Of a stretch of 64,000 nt of DNA, positions 33,910-44,608 are shown one piece after another. Under the pieces are notes generated by a model that saw only the letters and a list, made by a program, of their open reading frames with translations, did not search any database and had not been told where the DNA came from. The position numbers and the translations under genes are program-made. Source of the DNA: Phyllostachys edulis (Eukaryota; Streptophyta; Magnoliopsida; Poales; Poaceae). Positions within the stretch are counted from its first letter, which is position 1. Every line of letters starts with the position of its first letter. Location of the stretch: positions 38,849,889 to 38,913,888 of the forward strand of contig CM070559.1 in NCBI GenBank assembly GCA_036346405.1, given 5' to 3'.

Positions 33910-34050
33910 GGCAAGGCCGAGTGAATCATATCGTTGTAGAGGAAGCACAGGAGGCACTAGGAGTACAGATAGGTACGTTCTCAGTTAACTCTTTGCTAGC
34001 TTGTGTTCTCTTTGATTCTAGAGCATCTCATTCGATCCAAAAGTTGCTGC
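33910..34050 (+). pseudogene. chromovirus protease start, truncated
   Basis: Reads VNHIVVEEAQEALGVQIGTF, then LLACVLFDSRASHSI (about 33993-34040). The canonical motif is LFDSGASHS, so the active-site Gly is Arg here. Homology ends a few codons later, marking the truncation breakpoint against COG3 intron DNA. Confidence 0.8.
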
Positions 34051-34799
34051 CCCTATAAGTGAGTTGTTGGCCAGAGCAATTAAGATGCACCTACATCCTA
34101 GTATTTTTAAGAGAAAACTTAAATCCTAGTTGTATATGGTGTTTGCAAAATCTGTTCTGCACTTCTACTTTCTCTTTCCATCTAATTTGTAGTGAAGCTC
34201 AGGTAGGACTTGTTTCTTGAATCTTGATTATCCTTTTGGACAGTTTAATATTGCTTTGATTTAATTATGTGAAAATTCCACAGGTCCAAAGCTTTTGTTG
34301 TTATCATTTAATTATTCTTGGGCTCTTATCATACAAAATTTAAATATCATCTGGATGGATCATATCTGATAGCTAACTACAAATCACATGTTTCTTTTAC
34401 AGGATCACTTAAGAAGGATTCTCAGGGCCAGGTCTCATTATTTGATTGGTCAAGGTCAACATCACTTGCTAGGTCCTTTTCTCCCCGTGTGCTGGAGAAC
34501 CAAATTGATACCAGAAAAGTAAGTAACTTGAACTGTTAGATTTTTCTTTTTGGCCTAAAAGTTTATGGGAAAATGTTTATGTTGCTTTCTCATTAGTTGT
34601 TACTAGAAAGTTGGCATTCCCTGTTGTTAAAATTGAAAACAAATGGTGCAGATGTACATGTATTTGTGCATACAGTAGGACCTTGCATGTGCAAGTGCAA
34701 CTTGACATGTCCTGAAGTTGTCGACACTTGCTAAATAATGGCTAAAATATGGCAATACTCCAACGTGATTGTTTTGTCGTTGGCTAGTTGCTCACATCC

Positions 34800-35774
34800 T
34801 GTCATGGGCGTGGTTACTGTTCACATGTTAACTGTTCATGCGCAAATAGTTTCCTTTGTTAGGGATTAGATTGATTTGGTTAGTTTAGAAACTTATCTTC
34901 AGTTAGTTTGTTTCTATAATTTATAGATTCTTTCTTAGGGGTCAAGTCAAATTATCCCTATAAAAGAGATGACATTGTATCTTCTTTAAGCAAGCAATCA
35001 ACAATGAAGAAGTATTTCCTCAGTCCATAAGTCTAGTTCTGGTCTCTCTCCCAGGCCGGCTATTCTAGATCCATCTCTCCCCCAACCGGTGCTCTCTTCA
35101 TCTAGCGCTGTTCTACCTCAAGTCGTCGCCGTCCGACCTCCCTCCGACGAATGTTTACCCCTATGATCTAAGAATCATAACAATTTGATATCAGAGCCAA
35201 CACTATGAATTCTACTGCCAAGCTATCCCTACTAGACAACCTAATGGAGTCAATGAAGACGACGTTAAAGATGATGCTCCAACAAATTTAGCCCACCCCA
35301 TCGAAGGAGTTTGACGTCCTATGTTGCAGCTCGAGGACGAGCTGTTTCACTGAGAGGGGTGTAATGTCACGGGCGTGTTTACTGTTCACACTCTTACTGT
35401 TCATGCGCAAATAATTTCCTTTGTGAGGGATTAGATTGATTTGGTTAGTTTGAAAGTTTATCTTCAGTTAGTTTGTTTCTATAATTTAGAGATTCTTTCT
35501 TAGAGGTCAAGTCAAGTTATCCCTATAAAAGAGATAACATTGTATCTTCTTTAAGCAAGCAATCAACAATGAAGAAGTATTTCCCTAAGTCCATAAGTCT
35601 AGCTCTGGTCTCTCCCCCATAAGTCTAGCTCTGGTCTCTCCCCCAGGCCAGCTATTCTTGATCCATCTCTCCCCCAACCGGTGTCCTCTTTGTCTAGCGC
35701 TATTCTACCTCAAGTCGTCGTCGTTCGACCTCCCTCTGATGGATGTTTACCCCTATGATCTAAGGTTCATAACA
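34800..35774 (+). mobile_element. TRIM-like non-autonomous LTR element, TSD CATCC
   Basis: Direct LTRs of 383 bp (34800-35182) and 410 bp (35365-35774), both beginning TGTCA and ending CATAACA, enclose only 182 bp. CATCC flanks both sides (34795-34799 and 35775-35779). A PBS-like TTGATATCAGAGCC (35185-35198) lies just inside the first LTR, and the purine tract GAGAGGGGTG (about 35352-35361) just before the second. The internal region has no gag or pol. The 3' LTR carries a small extra duplication (CATAAGTCTAGCTCTGGTCT). It sits in a COG3 intron and must be mobilised in trans. Confidence 0.9.
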
Positions 35775-36061
35775 CATCCTCTTTCAGTTTTCTTGATTTC
35801 AGCTAATTTCCCGACTACTGCTCTTTTATTTCAGGAACTGGAGAAAAGCCTCAAATCTACCTGTGAAGAGTTTATAATGTCTATCACTAAATTAGTAGTG
35901 GACCCCATGCTTTGTTTTGTTACTAAGGTATGGTCTATGGAAACTTACCCTTTCAAGTGAAAAAGGGGTCAAAGCCTTGGTGGCTTGCATTTTATTTTGC
36001 TGCAATAAACGTAGTTGGTCCGAACTTTTATTATTTTGTGTTGTTAGTTGTGAGTTGTGAC

Positions 36062-36299
36062 CAGAGATCAAAATCCTGCCGGTTACCGGCCGGTAACCGC
36101 TGGTTACCGGTTTTACCGGTGGGAATCGGGATTCTAAAAACCGGCCGAACAACTTCAAATTTAAATTCAAATTCAAAATCCCGGCGGTTACATCCCCAAT
36201 TCGAATTTCTTCAGACGGATTTCGACCGGGTTTTTCCCGGGTTTTCCGGTTACCGGCCGCCCGACGGGATTTTACCTGGTACCGGTATTTTGATCCATG
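36062..36299 (+). mobile_element. hAT-type MITE, second copy, in a COG3 intron
   Basis: 238 bp beginning CAGAGATCAAAAT and ending ATTTTGATCCATG, giving terminal inverted repeats. It is flanked by GTTGTGAC (36054-36061) and GTTATGAC (36300-36307), an 8-bp TSD with one mismatch. The body is GGTTACCGG-rich. Same family as 20436-20678 but in opposite orientation. Confidence 0.88.
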
Positions 36300-37143
36300 G
36301 TTATGACTATCCCAATCCCTAGTATTAATTAGGCCATCATTTTATACCAAGCAGTAAAGCCAGTATGCGAGATGGATAACCACATTACACTGGACAAATC
36401 AATGTTACAGAGTAGTAGGATATACTCTAATGTGGATGTAACATGATTGTCTCATTTTCTGGCAGGTAACTGCTGTCAAAGTTGCACTGTCCTCAGGTAG
36501 CCAGGGTCAGAAGTTGGATTCTGTTCTAGCAAAACCCCTTAAGACACAAGCATTTGCTTCTCCTGATAAAGTTGCAGAGCTGGTTCAAAAGGTATATGTC
36601 AAATTGTCAATACGAAGCAAGTTACTACCATGCTACTTTTCCATATGTTATTACCAAAATTCCTTCTGCCTGAAGCAGGTTCGTACTGCTATTCAACAAG
36701 ATTTGCCCAAAGTAATGACTAAGATGAGGTTGTATTTGCAAAATCCATCTACAGGATTGATTTTATTCAAACCCATCAAGTAAGGATCTACATCCCAGAG
36801 CACCCATAAACCCTCTATTTTGTTTTCCCTTCTTTGCTTCCTAAAGAATTCCCCCGACATTATTTTTTAATGCAATAATAATGTTTGATTTGGCCAAAGT
36901 CAACAGCCAACATAAGTTTTTGCCGTGACAAATCATATAAAGATATAATTGACATAAATCCTCACCCCTGAACTATATATGTTAAATTGGTATGTAATCA
37001 GTCCTGATCTGGAAATATGGTCATGAGCTGTAACCAGTTGGTTAGTTATTACCCATTTCTAACCTGGGGCGCCATCCAATGCTCGAGGGGAAATGTCCAC
37101 CTACTAGTATTTCTGCGGCGATAAATTTTGCTGAAGTTCCTAT

Positions 37144-37257
37144 TGTTATAAATATTGTGTGTATATTCAAGAGGGCTAAATGGACAATATATATAGGGAG
37201 TATAAAGGGGGTTGCTATATACAGATAAAGAAATACAAATAGAGTCCTATTCTAACA
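37144..37257 (-). repeat. copia 3' LTR (114 bp)
   Basis: Minus-strand start TGTTAGAATAGG, end TTATAACA; unusually short for an LTR. Matches 42158-42271. Confidence 0.94.
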
Positions 37258-37270
37258 CCCCCCTTCAAAC

Positions 37271-38296
37271 TCATGGTGGATCACACACACTGAGTTTGGA
37301 GAGAAAATACAAATGTTGTGTCCTAGTCTGTGGCTTCGTGAAGAAGTCAGCAACCTGTAACTCTGATGGCACAAACTGTAAAGCAAGTACTCCCTCTTGC
37401 ACCTGTGAGCGAGTGTATGAAGCATCCACACCAATGTGCTTGGTGAGCTCATGCTTCACTGGGTCCCGAGCAATACTGATAGCACCTGTACTGTCAGACA
37501 AAAAAGTCGTAGGTCCCATCACAGGCACTCCAAAATCTGCAAGTAGCCACCTCAACCAAGTAACCTCTGCTGTCACTGCTGCCATAGCTCTCAACTTAGC
37601 CTCTGCGCTCGAACGGGAAACTGCAATCTGCTTCTTAGTCTTCCAGGCAATCAGGGAGGAGCCAAGAAAAACACAATAAGCAGAAAGAAAACGACGATCA
37701 GAAGGATCACTAGCCCAAGTCGCATCGGAGTACGCCTGAAGCTGTAGTGAGGTAGAGCTAGGGAAAAACAAACGACGAGAGATGGTCCCACGCAAGTAGC
37801 GAAGAACACGAAGAAGGTGACCGTAGTGAAGATGGGTAGGACGAGCTATGAACTGACTCAAGATATGAACAGCATAAGCAATATCAGGACGAGTGCTCAC
37901 AAGGTACACCAAACTCCCAACAAGATGGTGATATCGAGTAGTATCCTCAAGAAGATCACCATCAGTGGCACGAAGCTGTAGAGATAGCACCATGGGAGTC
38001 TCAGCAGTGCGAGTGTCAGTCAGACCAGACCGATCAAGAAGATCTTGGATATACTTCTGCTGGGAGAGGTAGTAGCCCTCAGGCATGGAAGAGACCTCAA
38101 TCCCAAGGAAGTACGTAAGAGAACCAAGATCAGTCATCAAAAACTGCTCACTGAGATGCTTCTTCACATACGTGATGAATGAGGAATCATCACCGATGAT
38201 GAGCATATCATCAACATACAGAAGAAGCAATTTCCTACCCGAGATGAGATATGGACAAAAGAGCGGGATCATGGGAACCGACGGTGAAACCGACAA
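37271..38296 (-). pseudogene. copia RT C-terminal half and RNase H
   Basis: An open minus-strand frame of 341 codons. LLYVDDMLIIGD (about 38220-38185) is the intact RT catalytic box. YFLGIEVSSMPEGYYLSQQK and TRPDIAYAVHILSQF follow. RNase H has SDATWASDPSDRRF, AWKTKKQIAVSRSSAEA and LSDSTGAISIA. The usual EAEYRA is EAKLRA, a change at a residue normally conserved. The frame runs to the end of pol at VADFFTKP. It is separated from the N-terminal RT by a frame break near 38300-38325. Confidence 0.9.
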
Positions 38297-38324
38297 AGAG
38301 AATCATCGAGGTAAAACGCGCAAA

Positions 38325-38681
38325 CTAGGCACGAGGAGCCTGTTTGAGGCCATAAAGAGCACGACGAAGACGACAGACGTGCCCATCAGGAACAGAATAC
38401 CCAGGTGGTGGTTGTATGTAGACCTCCTCATGCAAAACACCATTAAGAAAGGCATTCTTAACATCTAGCTGAGAGATAGACCACCAGCGAACAGAAGCAA
38501 CCACAACAAGAGTGCGAACAGTGGTCATATGGGCAACAGGGGCAAAAGTCTCATCGTAGTCACGACCGTACTCCTGCTGAAAGCCACGAGCCACAAGACG
38601 AGCCTTGTAGCGCTCAATAGTACCATCAGACCGAGTCTTAATCTTGTACACCCACTTGCACGTGATCGGACGAGCATGCAC
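38325..38681 (-). pseudogene. copia RT N-terminal half
   Basis: Open minus-strand frame with ITCKWVYKIKTRSDGTIERY, KARLVARGFQQEYGRDYDET, LDVKNAFLNGVLHEEVYIQP and LYGLKQAPRA, canonical copia RT blocks. It ends in a stop at the expected Trp position after QAPRA. Confidence 0.9.
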
Positions 38682-38699
38682 AGGTGTCGGTACAATATC

Positions 38700-40460
38700 C
38701 CAAGTCTCCGTCGTCGAAGAGCATCAAGCTCCTCTGCCATAGAGAGTCGCCACTCGTAATGAGGAGCGACCTCACGATAAGAACTAGGCTCGATGTGAGA
38801 GAGCATGAGCTATCGAGCAAATCCAAGACGATCGGAGGTCGAAGGGATGTCCGGTCACGAAGGGCGTAACGAGGAGCATCATCAGAAGGATCAGATGTGG
38901 GTGGCGGCAAAACACCAGAAGAGGAAACTGGTGGAGGACAAGGACGCCTGGAGAAGTGAACACCAGAGAAACGAGACGGTGGTGCCGCAGGAACAAGAGA
39001 CGGTCTTTGCAGAGGCAAAGCACCAAGGAGAGGTACAGAAGGAACCACTGGAGACAAACCAGGGGAAGACTGTGATAGTGGAGAAATAGGTGAAGAGTCA
39101 GAAAGAGACAATCATGAAAGCGACTCAACGGTGGCAGGAGGAGCCGAATCTCAATAGAAGAAAGGTCGAGATTCATCAAAGACAATGTCTCGTGAAATTC
39201 TGATCCATCGAGCAGAGGAATCCCAGCAACGATAACCCTTATGCTCGAATCAGAACCAAGAAACACGCACTCAACCGATCGGGCCGATAGTTTAGTGCGT
39301 TCACGAGCTCGCAGCAGAACAAAACAAGTCTGACTAAAAACACGAAGGTGAGTGTCTTGGGGGCTCGAGTAGAGACACTCTATAGGACTAACACCCTTAA
39401 GAGTAGGTGGAAGGTCGCATATTGATGAGATATCGTGGTAGAAAGCAACCTCGACCAACGTGGTGGAACGTGAGAGGCAAGGAGAAGAGTCTGACGCCTC
39501 AATCGGATGATTTATGTTTGCGCCAAAGAACCCCATTTTGAGTATGGGCACCGGGACAAGAAGATCGGTAAAGAGTGCCCCGCTTTAAAGAAATTGTCTA
39601 AAAGCGCGTAAAAGATTACTCGCAAATGAGAATCACAAATAAAAGTACGGATGGGAGAATCAAACTGAGTACGAACCATCGTTACAAAGCTACGATAGAT
39701 CGCAAGAAACTAACCACGATTAGATATAGGAAAAATCCATGTAAAATGGGAATAATCATCAATGAATATCACATAAGATTTATGCCCGCATTTAGAGATA
39801 ATAGGCGTAGGTCCCCATACATCTGAATGAACTAAATCAAAAGGGCGAGAAGACAAGGACTCACTAGAATGATAAGGAAGTTGGAGCTGCTTGCCCAGCT
39901 TACAACCCTGACAAAACATGGACGTGTCAATAGGAACACGTCCAAGAACACCCTGACGAACTAATGAAGAAAGACGAGATCCACACAAGTGACCTAAACA
40001 ATGATGCCATTGCGCAAAAACTCCAGAGGTGGTAGCAGCAGTGACAGTGGATGTAGAGGTGATAGGAGCAACTGAAGTGGACGGAAGGTGGAGGCGGTCA
40101 AGAATGTAGAGACCCTGACGATCCCTACGGCGCCGGCCAGTCCCAAATACCGTCCCTGTCTGTCGATCCTGAACAAAACAGGTGTGAGGGTCAAAACCAA
40201 CCCTACAGCCGAGATCAGTGAGCTGACCCACTGAGAGAAGCTGCATGGTAAGCTGAGGAACATGAGAAACAGTTGGAGCAGTAAAAGTCGACCAATAAAA
40301 GAGTGCTCTCGATCACGACAGACAAAGGAGTACCGTCGGTATGCAATCAAATAGGAAAACAGAGGTCCTACTGAAGTGAGAGATGTGGAGTCTGGTGTCA
40401 TGTGGAAAGAGGCACCAGAATCCAGAACCCAAGAAGTACCTAGAGGAGACGCTCGAGCTA
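38700..40460 (-). pseudogene. copia protease tail and integrase
   Basis: The minus strand reads the GAG-pre-integrase module (WHHCLGHLCGSRLSSLVRQG, then CQGCKLGKQ, about 40026-39890). The integrase core start is HSDVWGPTPIISKCGHKSYV, followed by IFIDDYSHFTWIFP (to about 39725). Downstream, 39551-38784 is in shifted frames and ends in a Pro/Ser-rich linker. Frame breaks near 39700 and 39550 prevent a continuous protein. Confidence 0.85.
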
Positions 40461-40499
40461 GACCGGCGTAACTCCGCCGAGCCGAGAGAGAGCTGCTTG

Positions 40500-41577
40500 A
40501 ACTAGAGCTCGCATAATCTAGCTGAGCAGGTCACCTCTCGAGAAGATCTGACGTCTTGGCTGTCCTCTGTCGAGGAAGGGCCTCCCTGCCCTCCCTTGGA
40601 GCGTCCAACTCCACGCGCCTTATTCTACTTTTTTCGCACCGCACAACACTGGTAGTCGTGCCCGAAGTTCTTGCAATAATTGCACTAAACCCCAGTTGGT
40701 GCAAAAAGCAGAGCGTAAATGACACACTGTGGAGGGATCAGTAGTCGGCGAGAAACCGTCGGTGTAGTCGAAGAAGAAGGGGTAGCAAGCACAGCCGGAA
40801 CAAATCAGGCTTTGCTAACCCACGGCGAAGCTCCTCAGCACGAAGCGTCGAAAGAGCCTCGGTGACTGTCGGTTGTGGTGAGTGGCTCAGCAGTTGAGCC
40901 CTGACAGGCTCAAACTCTAGGCGAAGACGGCAGACAAAGTCATAAAGGCGAAGGCGATCACGATCTGCCTTCTGCACTTTATGACACTCCTGGCAGAGCG
41001 GAGAAGCCAGCTCGTCTAGCTGGCGCCAGAGACTGGCCAGGGCTCGGAAGAAGTCGTCGACGGAGGAGTCCTCCTGGCGAAGCATCTCCAACTCACGCTA
41101 AAGCGAAAAGAACTGAGCATCACTGCTCTGCTGCTATCGCTCGCGCAAGTACTCCCAGATCTGACGAGTAGCACGCAGACCAACAATGTCTGGCTGGATG
41201 GAGTCGTCGACGCTGACCACTAGGATGGCTCGAACACGGGCCTCATCAGCACACCAGCGCTCAAAAGCGTCTATGGCGTCTTGAAGGCCTCATCGGCAGC
41301 TGTCAGCGGAAGAATACGCCTCTGCCTCCTTCTTGGCGGCCTCATCTTCTGCAGGAGGTGCAGAAGTAGGCTGTCTGGGAGGAGGCTGAAGCGGTGACGG
41401 CGGACAAGGTCGAGTACCAGTGACATGTCCCCAGAGACGGAGACCATCGAGCGTGATCTCCATGAGTGAAGACCACAACCTGTAGTTCGTCCCATGAAGC
41501 TTTGTTCCCGAGAATGGAATCGTAGCGGAAGACGGGAAGCCATCGATGGCGGCGCCGACGGCGCGGCGACAAAACAA
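40500..41577 (-). pseudogene. copia gag (UBN2-type) with zinc knuckle
   Basis: The minus strand from about 41577 has FSGTKLHGTNYRLWSSLMEI, SVDDSIQPDIVGLRATRQIW and, after a stop near 41100, LEMLRQEDSSVDDFFRALAS and LYDFVCRLRLEFEPVRAQLL (about 40950-40880). A CCHC knuckle, CNYCKNFGHDYQCC, is read near 40685-40640. At least three stops or shifts separate the pieces. Confidence 0.85.
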
Positions 41578-41579
41578 AC

Positions 41580-42145
41580 GAAGTCTAACGGCGGCGCCGG
41601 GCGGCGGGTTAGATCAACGTCTTGTCTTTTTTATTTTTTCTGGCGGAACTAAAAAATGGCCCAAAGAAATGCCAGAAGAAAACGCACACACGTCGCGCAG
41701 CTTCCCCTCTTTGGCGGCGGCGGTGAAAAAAAAACAACGAGACGGCGGCGGCGGATCTGGCGACGGCGGCTCCGGTGGACCCGGCAGCGTTGGTTGACGA
41801 TAGCTTCGATATGCCGCCTGTGATCGGGAAGGAGGACGGCGTCGGGTGGCGGCGGTTGCCTGGGCGCGGCGGATCTGGCGGCGGCGGCAACGGCGGCGTC
41901 TCGATGAATCCCGCTCCGGTGGTTGGCGGTAACGGCAGCCAACGAGCGGCGTCGGCTCGGCCAAGCGGTAGCGACGGCTTCAACGAAGAGGGCGGCGACG
42001 GCGACGAGCGTCTGGTAGAGTCCGGAGGCGGCGGAGGCTCGGTCAAGCGGCAACGGCGGCGACCCAATGAGGGCGGCGGCGGCTCGCTGTGGACTGGCGG
42101 CGGCGGCGGCGGCCTAGGTGCGGAAAAACTAGGGTTAGAGCCCTA
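41580..42145 (-). other. copia leader, very GC-rich, no gene
   Basis: CGGCGG-rich sequence between 5' LTR and gag. Long frames are open on both strands because of composition and encode low-complexity Gly, Arg or Pro runs. Confidence 0.65.
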
Positions 42146-42157
42146 GCGCTGATACTA

Positions 42158-42271
42158 TGTTATGAATATTGTGTGTATATTCAAGAGGGCCCAATGGGCA
42201 ATATATATAGGGAGTACAAAGGGGGTTGCCATATACAGATAAGGAAATACAAATAGAGTCCTATTCTAACA
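42158..42271 (-). repeat. copia 5' LTR (114 bp)
   Basis: Same length and boundaries as the other copy; about 6 percent different by eye. Confidence 0.94.
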
Positions 42272-42885
42272 CCTATTAGTTGAGCAGATTTTACCTAGTA
42301 GTCCACTATTTTCACAAATCGATTTACTTTTTTACACCATTATCAATCACGGCACTGTTTACTTGTGTGCATCATTCAGGCTATGTTGATCGGGGTTCCT
42401 TGTTGATGAGTTCAGTGAATATAATGTTAGCACTCAGCACACCTGATGAATGCTGTGGTCGGTGGATGCAAAGTTTGGAAAGTGCTGTGCTGTGCTTCTG
42501 TACTTTTTAATAAATTGGGAGTATAACAAAGTGAAGCTGTACTTCTGAAGACAAGAACATTCATTCCTCTCAAATGGATTGAGACTAACTAAATACAAAA
42601 CTAACCTTTATTTCTAAACTTTAACTATGTTATACTAATATCTATGCTAACAATACTTATTATAAAGTGGAGAAGAGGGTCAAGCACTTATGTACTAGTA
42701 GAAGTTTTTTTTTTGTTATGTATATTTCTACTTATTCCTTTCTTCTTTGTCCCAGGACAAATATAGTTGAGGCTCATATACAGCTACAATCCCTTCTGAA
42801 GTCAGAATACTCAGCAGACGAGATTCAATCTATCGGTATGTTGTCTGTACCGGATCTGCAGTCTCTTCTCGACAGCCTTTTGTAG

Positions 42886-43168
42886 CCTGTATTAGAGGGG
42901 CCCAAATGGGCGGCCCAACCCGGCACGTCATGGGCCCATTTAGGCATAGGCTTGTTTGGCCCGTTACTTAGACAGGTTCTGGCTTGATAAAGTATTCGAA
43001 AATGAGCCTAACTAGTGTTCTGTTTGGGAAAACAAACTTTGTTAGATGCTTAGATACATCTAGCTAGCTACCAATTGGTAATAAACGAGCTAGTTAGGGC
43101 CAGTAACTTGTGTTCGGTAAACTAGTTCGTTTATGGATGAGGTATTTTTGCAAAGTAGTTAACATACG
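42886..43168. other. COG3 3' flank
   Basis: Contains a GGCCCAAATGGGC-type inverted motif cluster (42895-42965) of a kind common in grass intergenic DNA. No gene and no clear polyadenylation signal recognised. Confidence 0.5.
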
Positions 43169-44608
43169 CACTACTACAGGAAACCTCATCACAGACGGTT
43201 CGAAACCGTCATCACGCATTTGCTTCCGAACCGTCTATATTTGTTGGTCTATGATATGAGTAGTTATCACGAGCGGTTCAAAACCGTCGTGATACGCGAT
43301 ATCACTGAGCGGTTTTTGTTGAAACCGTGCTGTGAAGGCCATTATCACGCAGCGGTTTTCATCAAAACCGTCGTGAAGGCTATTATCACTGAGCGGTTCT
43401 TGTTCGTAATCGCTGCGTGATGAGTTTTCACTGAGCGGTTCTTGTTTAGAACCATCTGTGATAGCCTTTTCTGGGGCAAAAAAAAACCGAAAATGGCTGC
43501 TAAAACTTCGGAGGCCGTTTAGAGGCCCTAAACGACCTTTTTTGGGGTTTTCACTTTTTCGAGACCTCGCGAAGAGAATCTAACCTAAACTTCGGATTGA
43601 GCTTTTCGTTAGCTTTCCAACGAGCCAAAGAACGTCGCAATCGGAGTTCGTATGCAAAAGTTATGATGATTTTACGAGCGGTGCGCGATCTACCATCTAT
43701 ATTTTTGCCCAAACCAAATAACTCAACATGAACTACACACATCACAAAGTAGCATCACCCACATCACAAGAGCATCAACTCAAGAATCCACATCACAAAG
43801 CAAAGGGGGAGTAGAGAGTGAGATCGTGAGAGGCCGGGCGACGAAGTGGAGGAGGCCAAGGCGGCGAGGTCGTGGGAGGCCGGTGGCGACGAGGTCGGGC
43901 GAGGTGGAGGAGGCCGGGGGTGATGGTTCGGATGAGGCCGGTGACGATGAGGCCGGGACGAGTTGGAGGAGGTCATGGGCGACAAGCTCGGCGGAGGCCG
44001 GGGCGCAAGGTGTGAGGAGGAGAAACGGCAGAGGAGGAGATGGAGGTATGGGCTGTGAGGAGGAGAGACCGCAGAGGAGGAGATGGAGGTTATATAAAGC
44101 GAGTTTCGGCAGCCCCCATTATGTTCAAATTTTCGTTTCCCGCCCAACAATCAGAGACGGTTCTTGTTAAGAACCGCTCGTGATAGCACCTATCACTGAC
44201 GGTTTTTAATAGAACCGTCTGTGACACTGAAGCCTCCAGAGCGGTCTGGCGGGGCGGCAGGCAGTCTTGGCGGCGAATGTTGGCGAGATATCACAAACGG
44301 TTCTATTAAAGAACCGCTCAGCGACAAGGCCTCGAGCGGCGGCGGCGTAGGATAGCGAGGATATCACAAACGGTTCTTAATTAGAATAAATGCGTGATAA
44401 CTAATTATCCTGAGCGGTTTGTGAATAGAACCGTCAGTGATAATTCTGAGCAGTTCTATTAATGAACCGTGCGTGATAATGACTATCACAGCGGTTCTAA
44501 ATAAAAATCGTCATGATAGGTCGGCAAGGATGCCGACAGGTCTGGATAGACCCAAACCGTGGAACCGTCTGTGATGGGGCGTCTATTATAGCCTGTTTTG
44601 TAGTAGTG
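43169..44608. mobile_element. non-autonomous CACTA (En/Spm-like) element, TSD ACG
   Basis: 1440 bp with terminal inverted repeats CACTACTACAGGAAACC and, at the other end, CACTACTACAAAACAGG (complement), flanked by ACG on both sides (43166-43168, 44609-44611). Many subterminal repeats of the GCGGTTCTT/AACCGTCTGTGAT type run inward from both ends (43190-43470 and 44155-44580), as in CACTA elements, where they bind the transposase. The middle (43800-44100) is GC-rich and has no recognisable protein. The minus-strand frame 43764-44150 is low complexity. Confidence 0.9.

Larger units (their letters stand above)
22358..34050 (+). mobile_element. Ty3/gypsy chromovirus (Tekay-type), 3' truncated, with nested insertion
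   Basis: Begins TGTAACAGCCC, a start typical of Tekay/RIRE3-like LTRs. The LTR ends TCTGACA at 32490, followed by a PBS with TGGTATCAGAGCA, gag, zinc knuckle and the first part of protease, then stops abruptly near 34050 in COG3 intron sequence. RT, RNase H, integrase and the 3' LTR are missing. A complete Tat-type gypsy element (24084-29949) sits inside the LTR. Lineage is inferred from the LTR sequence (CTCTGCAGAGT and CCGTGCTCACGGTCA blocks, about 31450-31495) and the gag start MPPRRA. Confidence 0.85.
37144..42271 (-). mobile_element. complete-ended Ty1/copia element with 114-bp LTRs, TSD CCTAT
   Basis: On the minus strand: 5' LTR 42271-42158, PBS-like TAGTATCAGCGC just inside it (about 42146-42157), gag, zinc knuckle, integrase, RT, RNase H, a polypurine tract (GAAGGGGGG, about 37259-37267) and 3' LTR 37257-37144. 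CCTAT is repeated at 37139-37143 and 42272-42276. The two LTRs differ at about seven of 114 positions, so insertion is not recent. Few frame breaks are present. It lies in the last COG3 intron, antisense to the gene. Confidence 0.94.
17923..42885 (+). pseudogene. COG3: COG3 (conserved oligomeric Golgi complex subunit 3) pseudogene
   Basis: Exons spread over 25 kb encode collinear pieces of a plant COG3 (Sec34-like) protein, a lobe A subunit of the COG tether acting in retrograde intra-Golgi vesicle traffic. Recognisable blocks include KAPLTEQQNAAIAALSHAVA, FAELESAMKSE, NPQYAESAVYLVKFRQLQ, FDWSRSTSLAR and the C-terminus ending in LLDSLL plus stop. Exons match the phase expected from their GT-AG borders, so the identification is firm. 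The gene is dead. A MITE splits one exon (20436-20678), a 1-nt deletion shifts another (34403-34518), one exon after 19299 is not visible, and about 240 residues of central exons (my estimate from memory of plant COG3) are absent between 21328 and 34403. It is probably a decayed duplicate, since COG3 is normally essential; a functional copy should exist elsewhere. Confidence 0.92.
34403..42885 (+). pseudogene. COG3: COG3 relic, 3' exon block (5 exons)
   Basis: Exons at 34403-34518, 35835-35927, 36466-36591, 36679-36779 and 42756-42885. The first is 116 nt where 117 would be in phase: after RRILR one G is missing, which shifts the frame before VSLFDWSRS. The other four are open and join in phase through VVDPMLCFVTK, AKPLKTQAFASPDKVAELVQ, RLYLQNPSTGLILFKPIK and TNIVEA to the stop at 42883-42885. 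The last intron is nearly 6 kb because it holds a copia element. Confidence 0.9.

Noticed and set aside
41546..42146. Several long open frames on both strands
   Set aside because: CGG-rich leader of the minus-strand copia element; low-complexity Gly/Arg/Pro peptides on every frame.
43764..44170. ORFs of 128 and 114 codons inside the CACTA element
   Set aside because: Low-complexity His/Pro/Ser or Gly/Arg peptides on opposite strands of GC-rich DNA; no domain.
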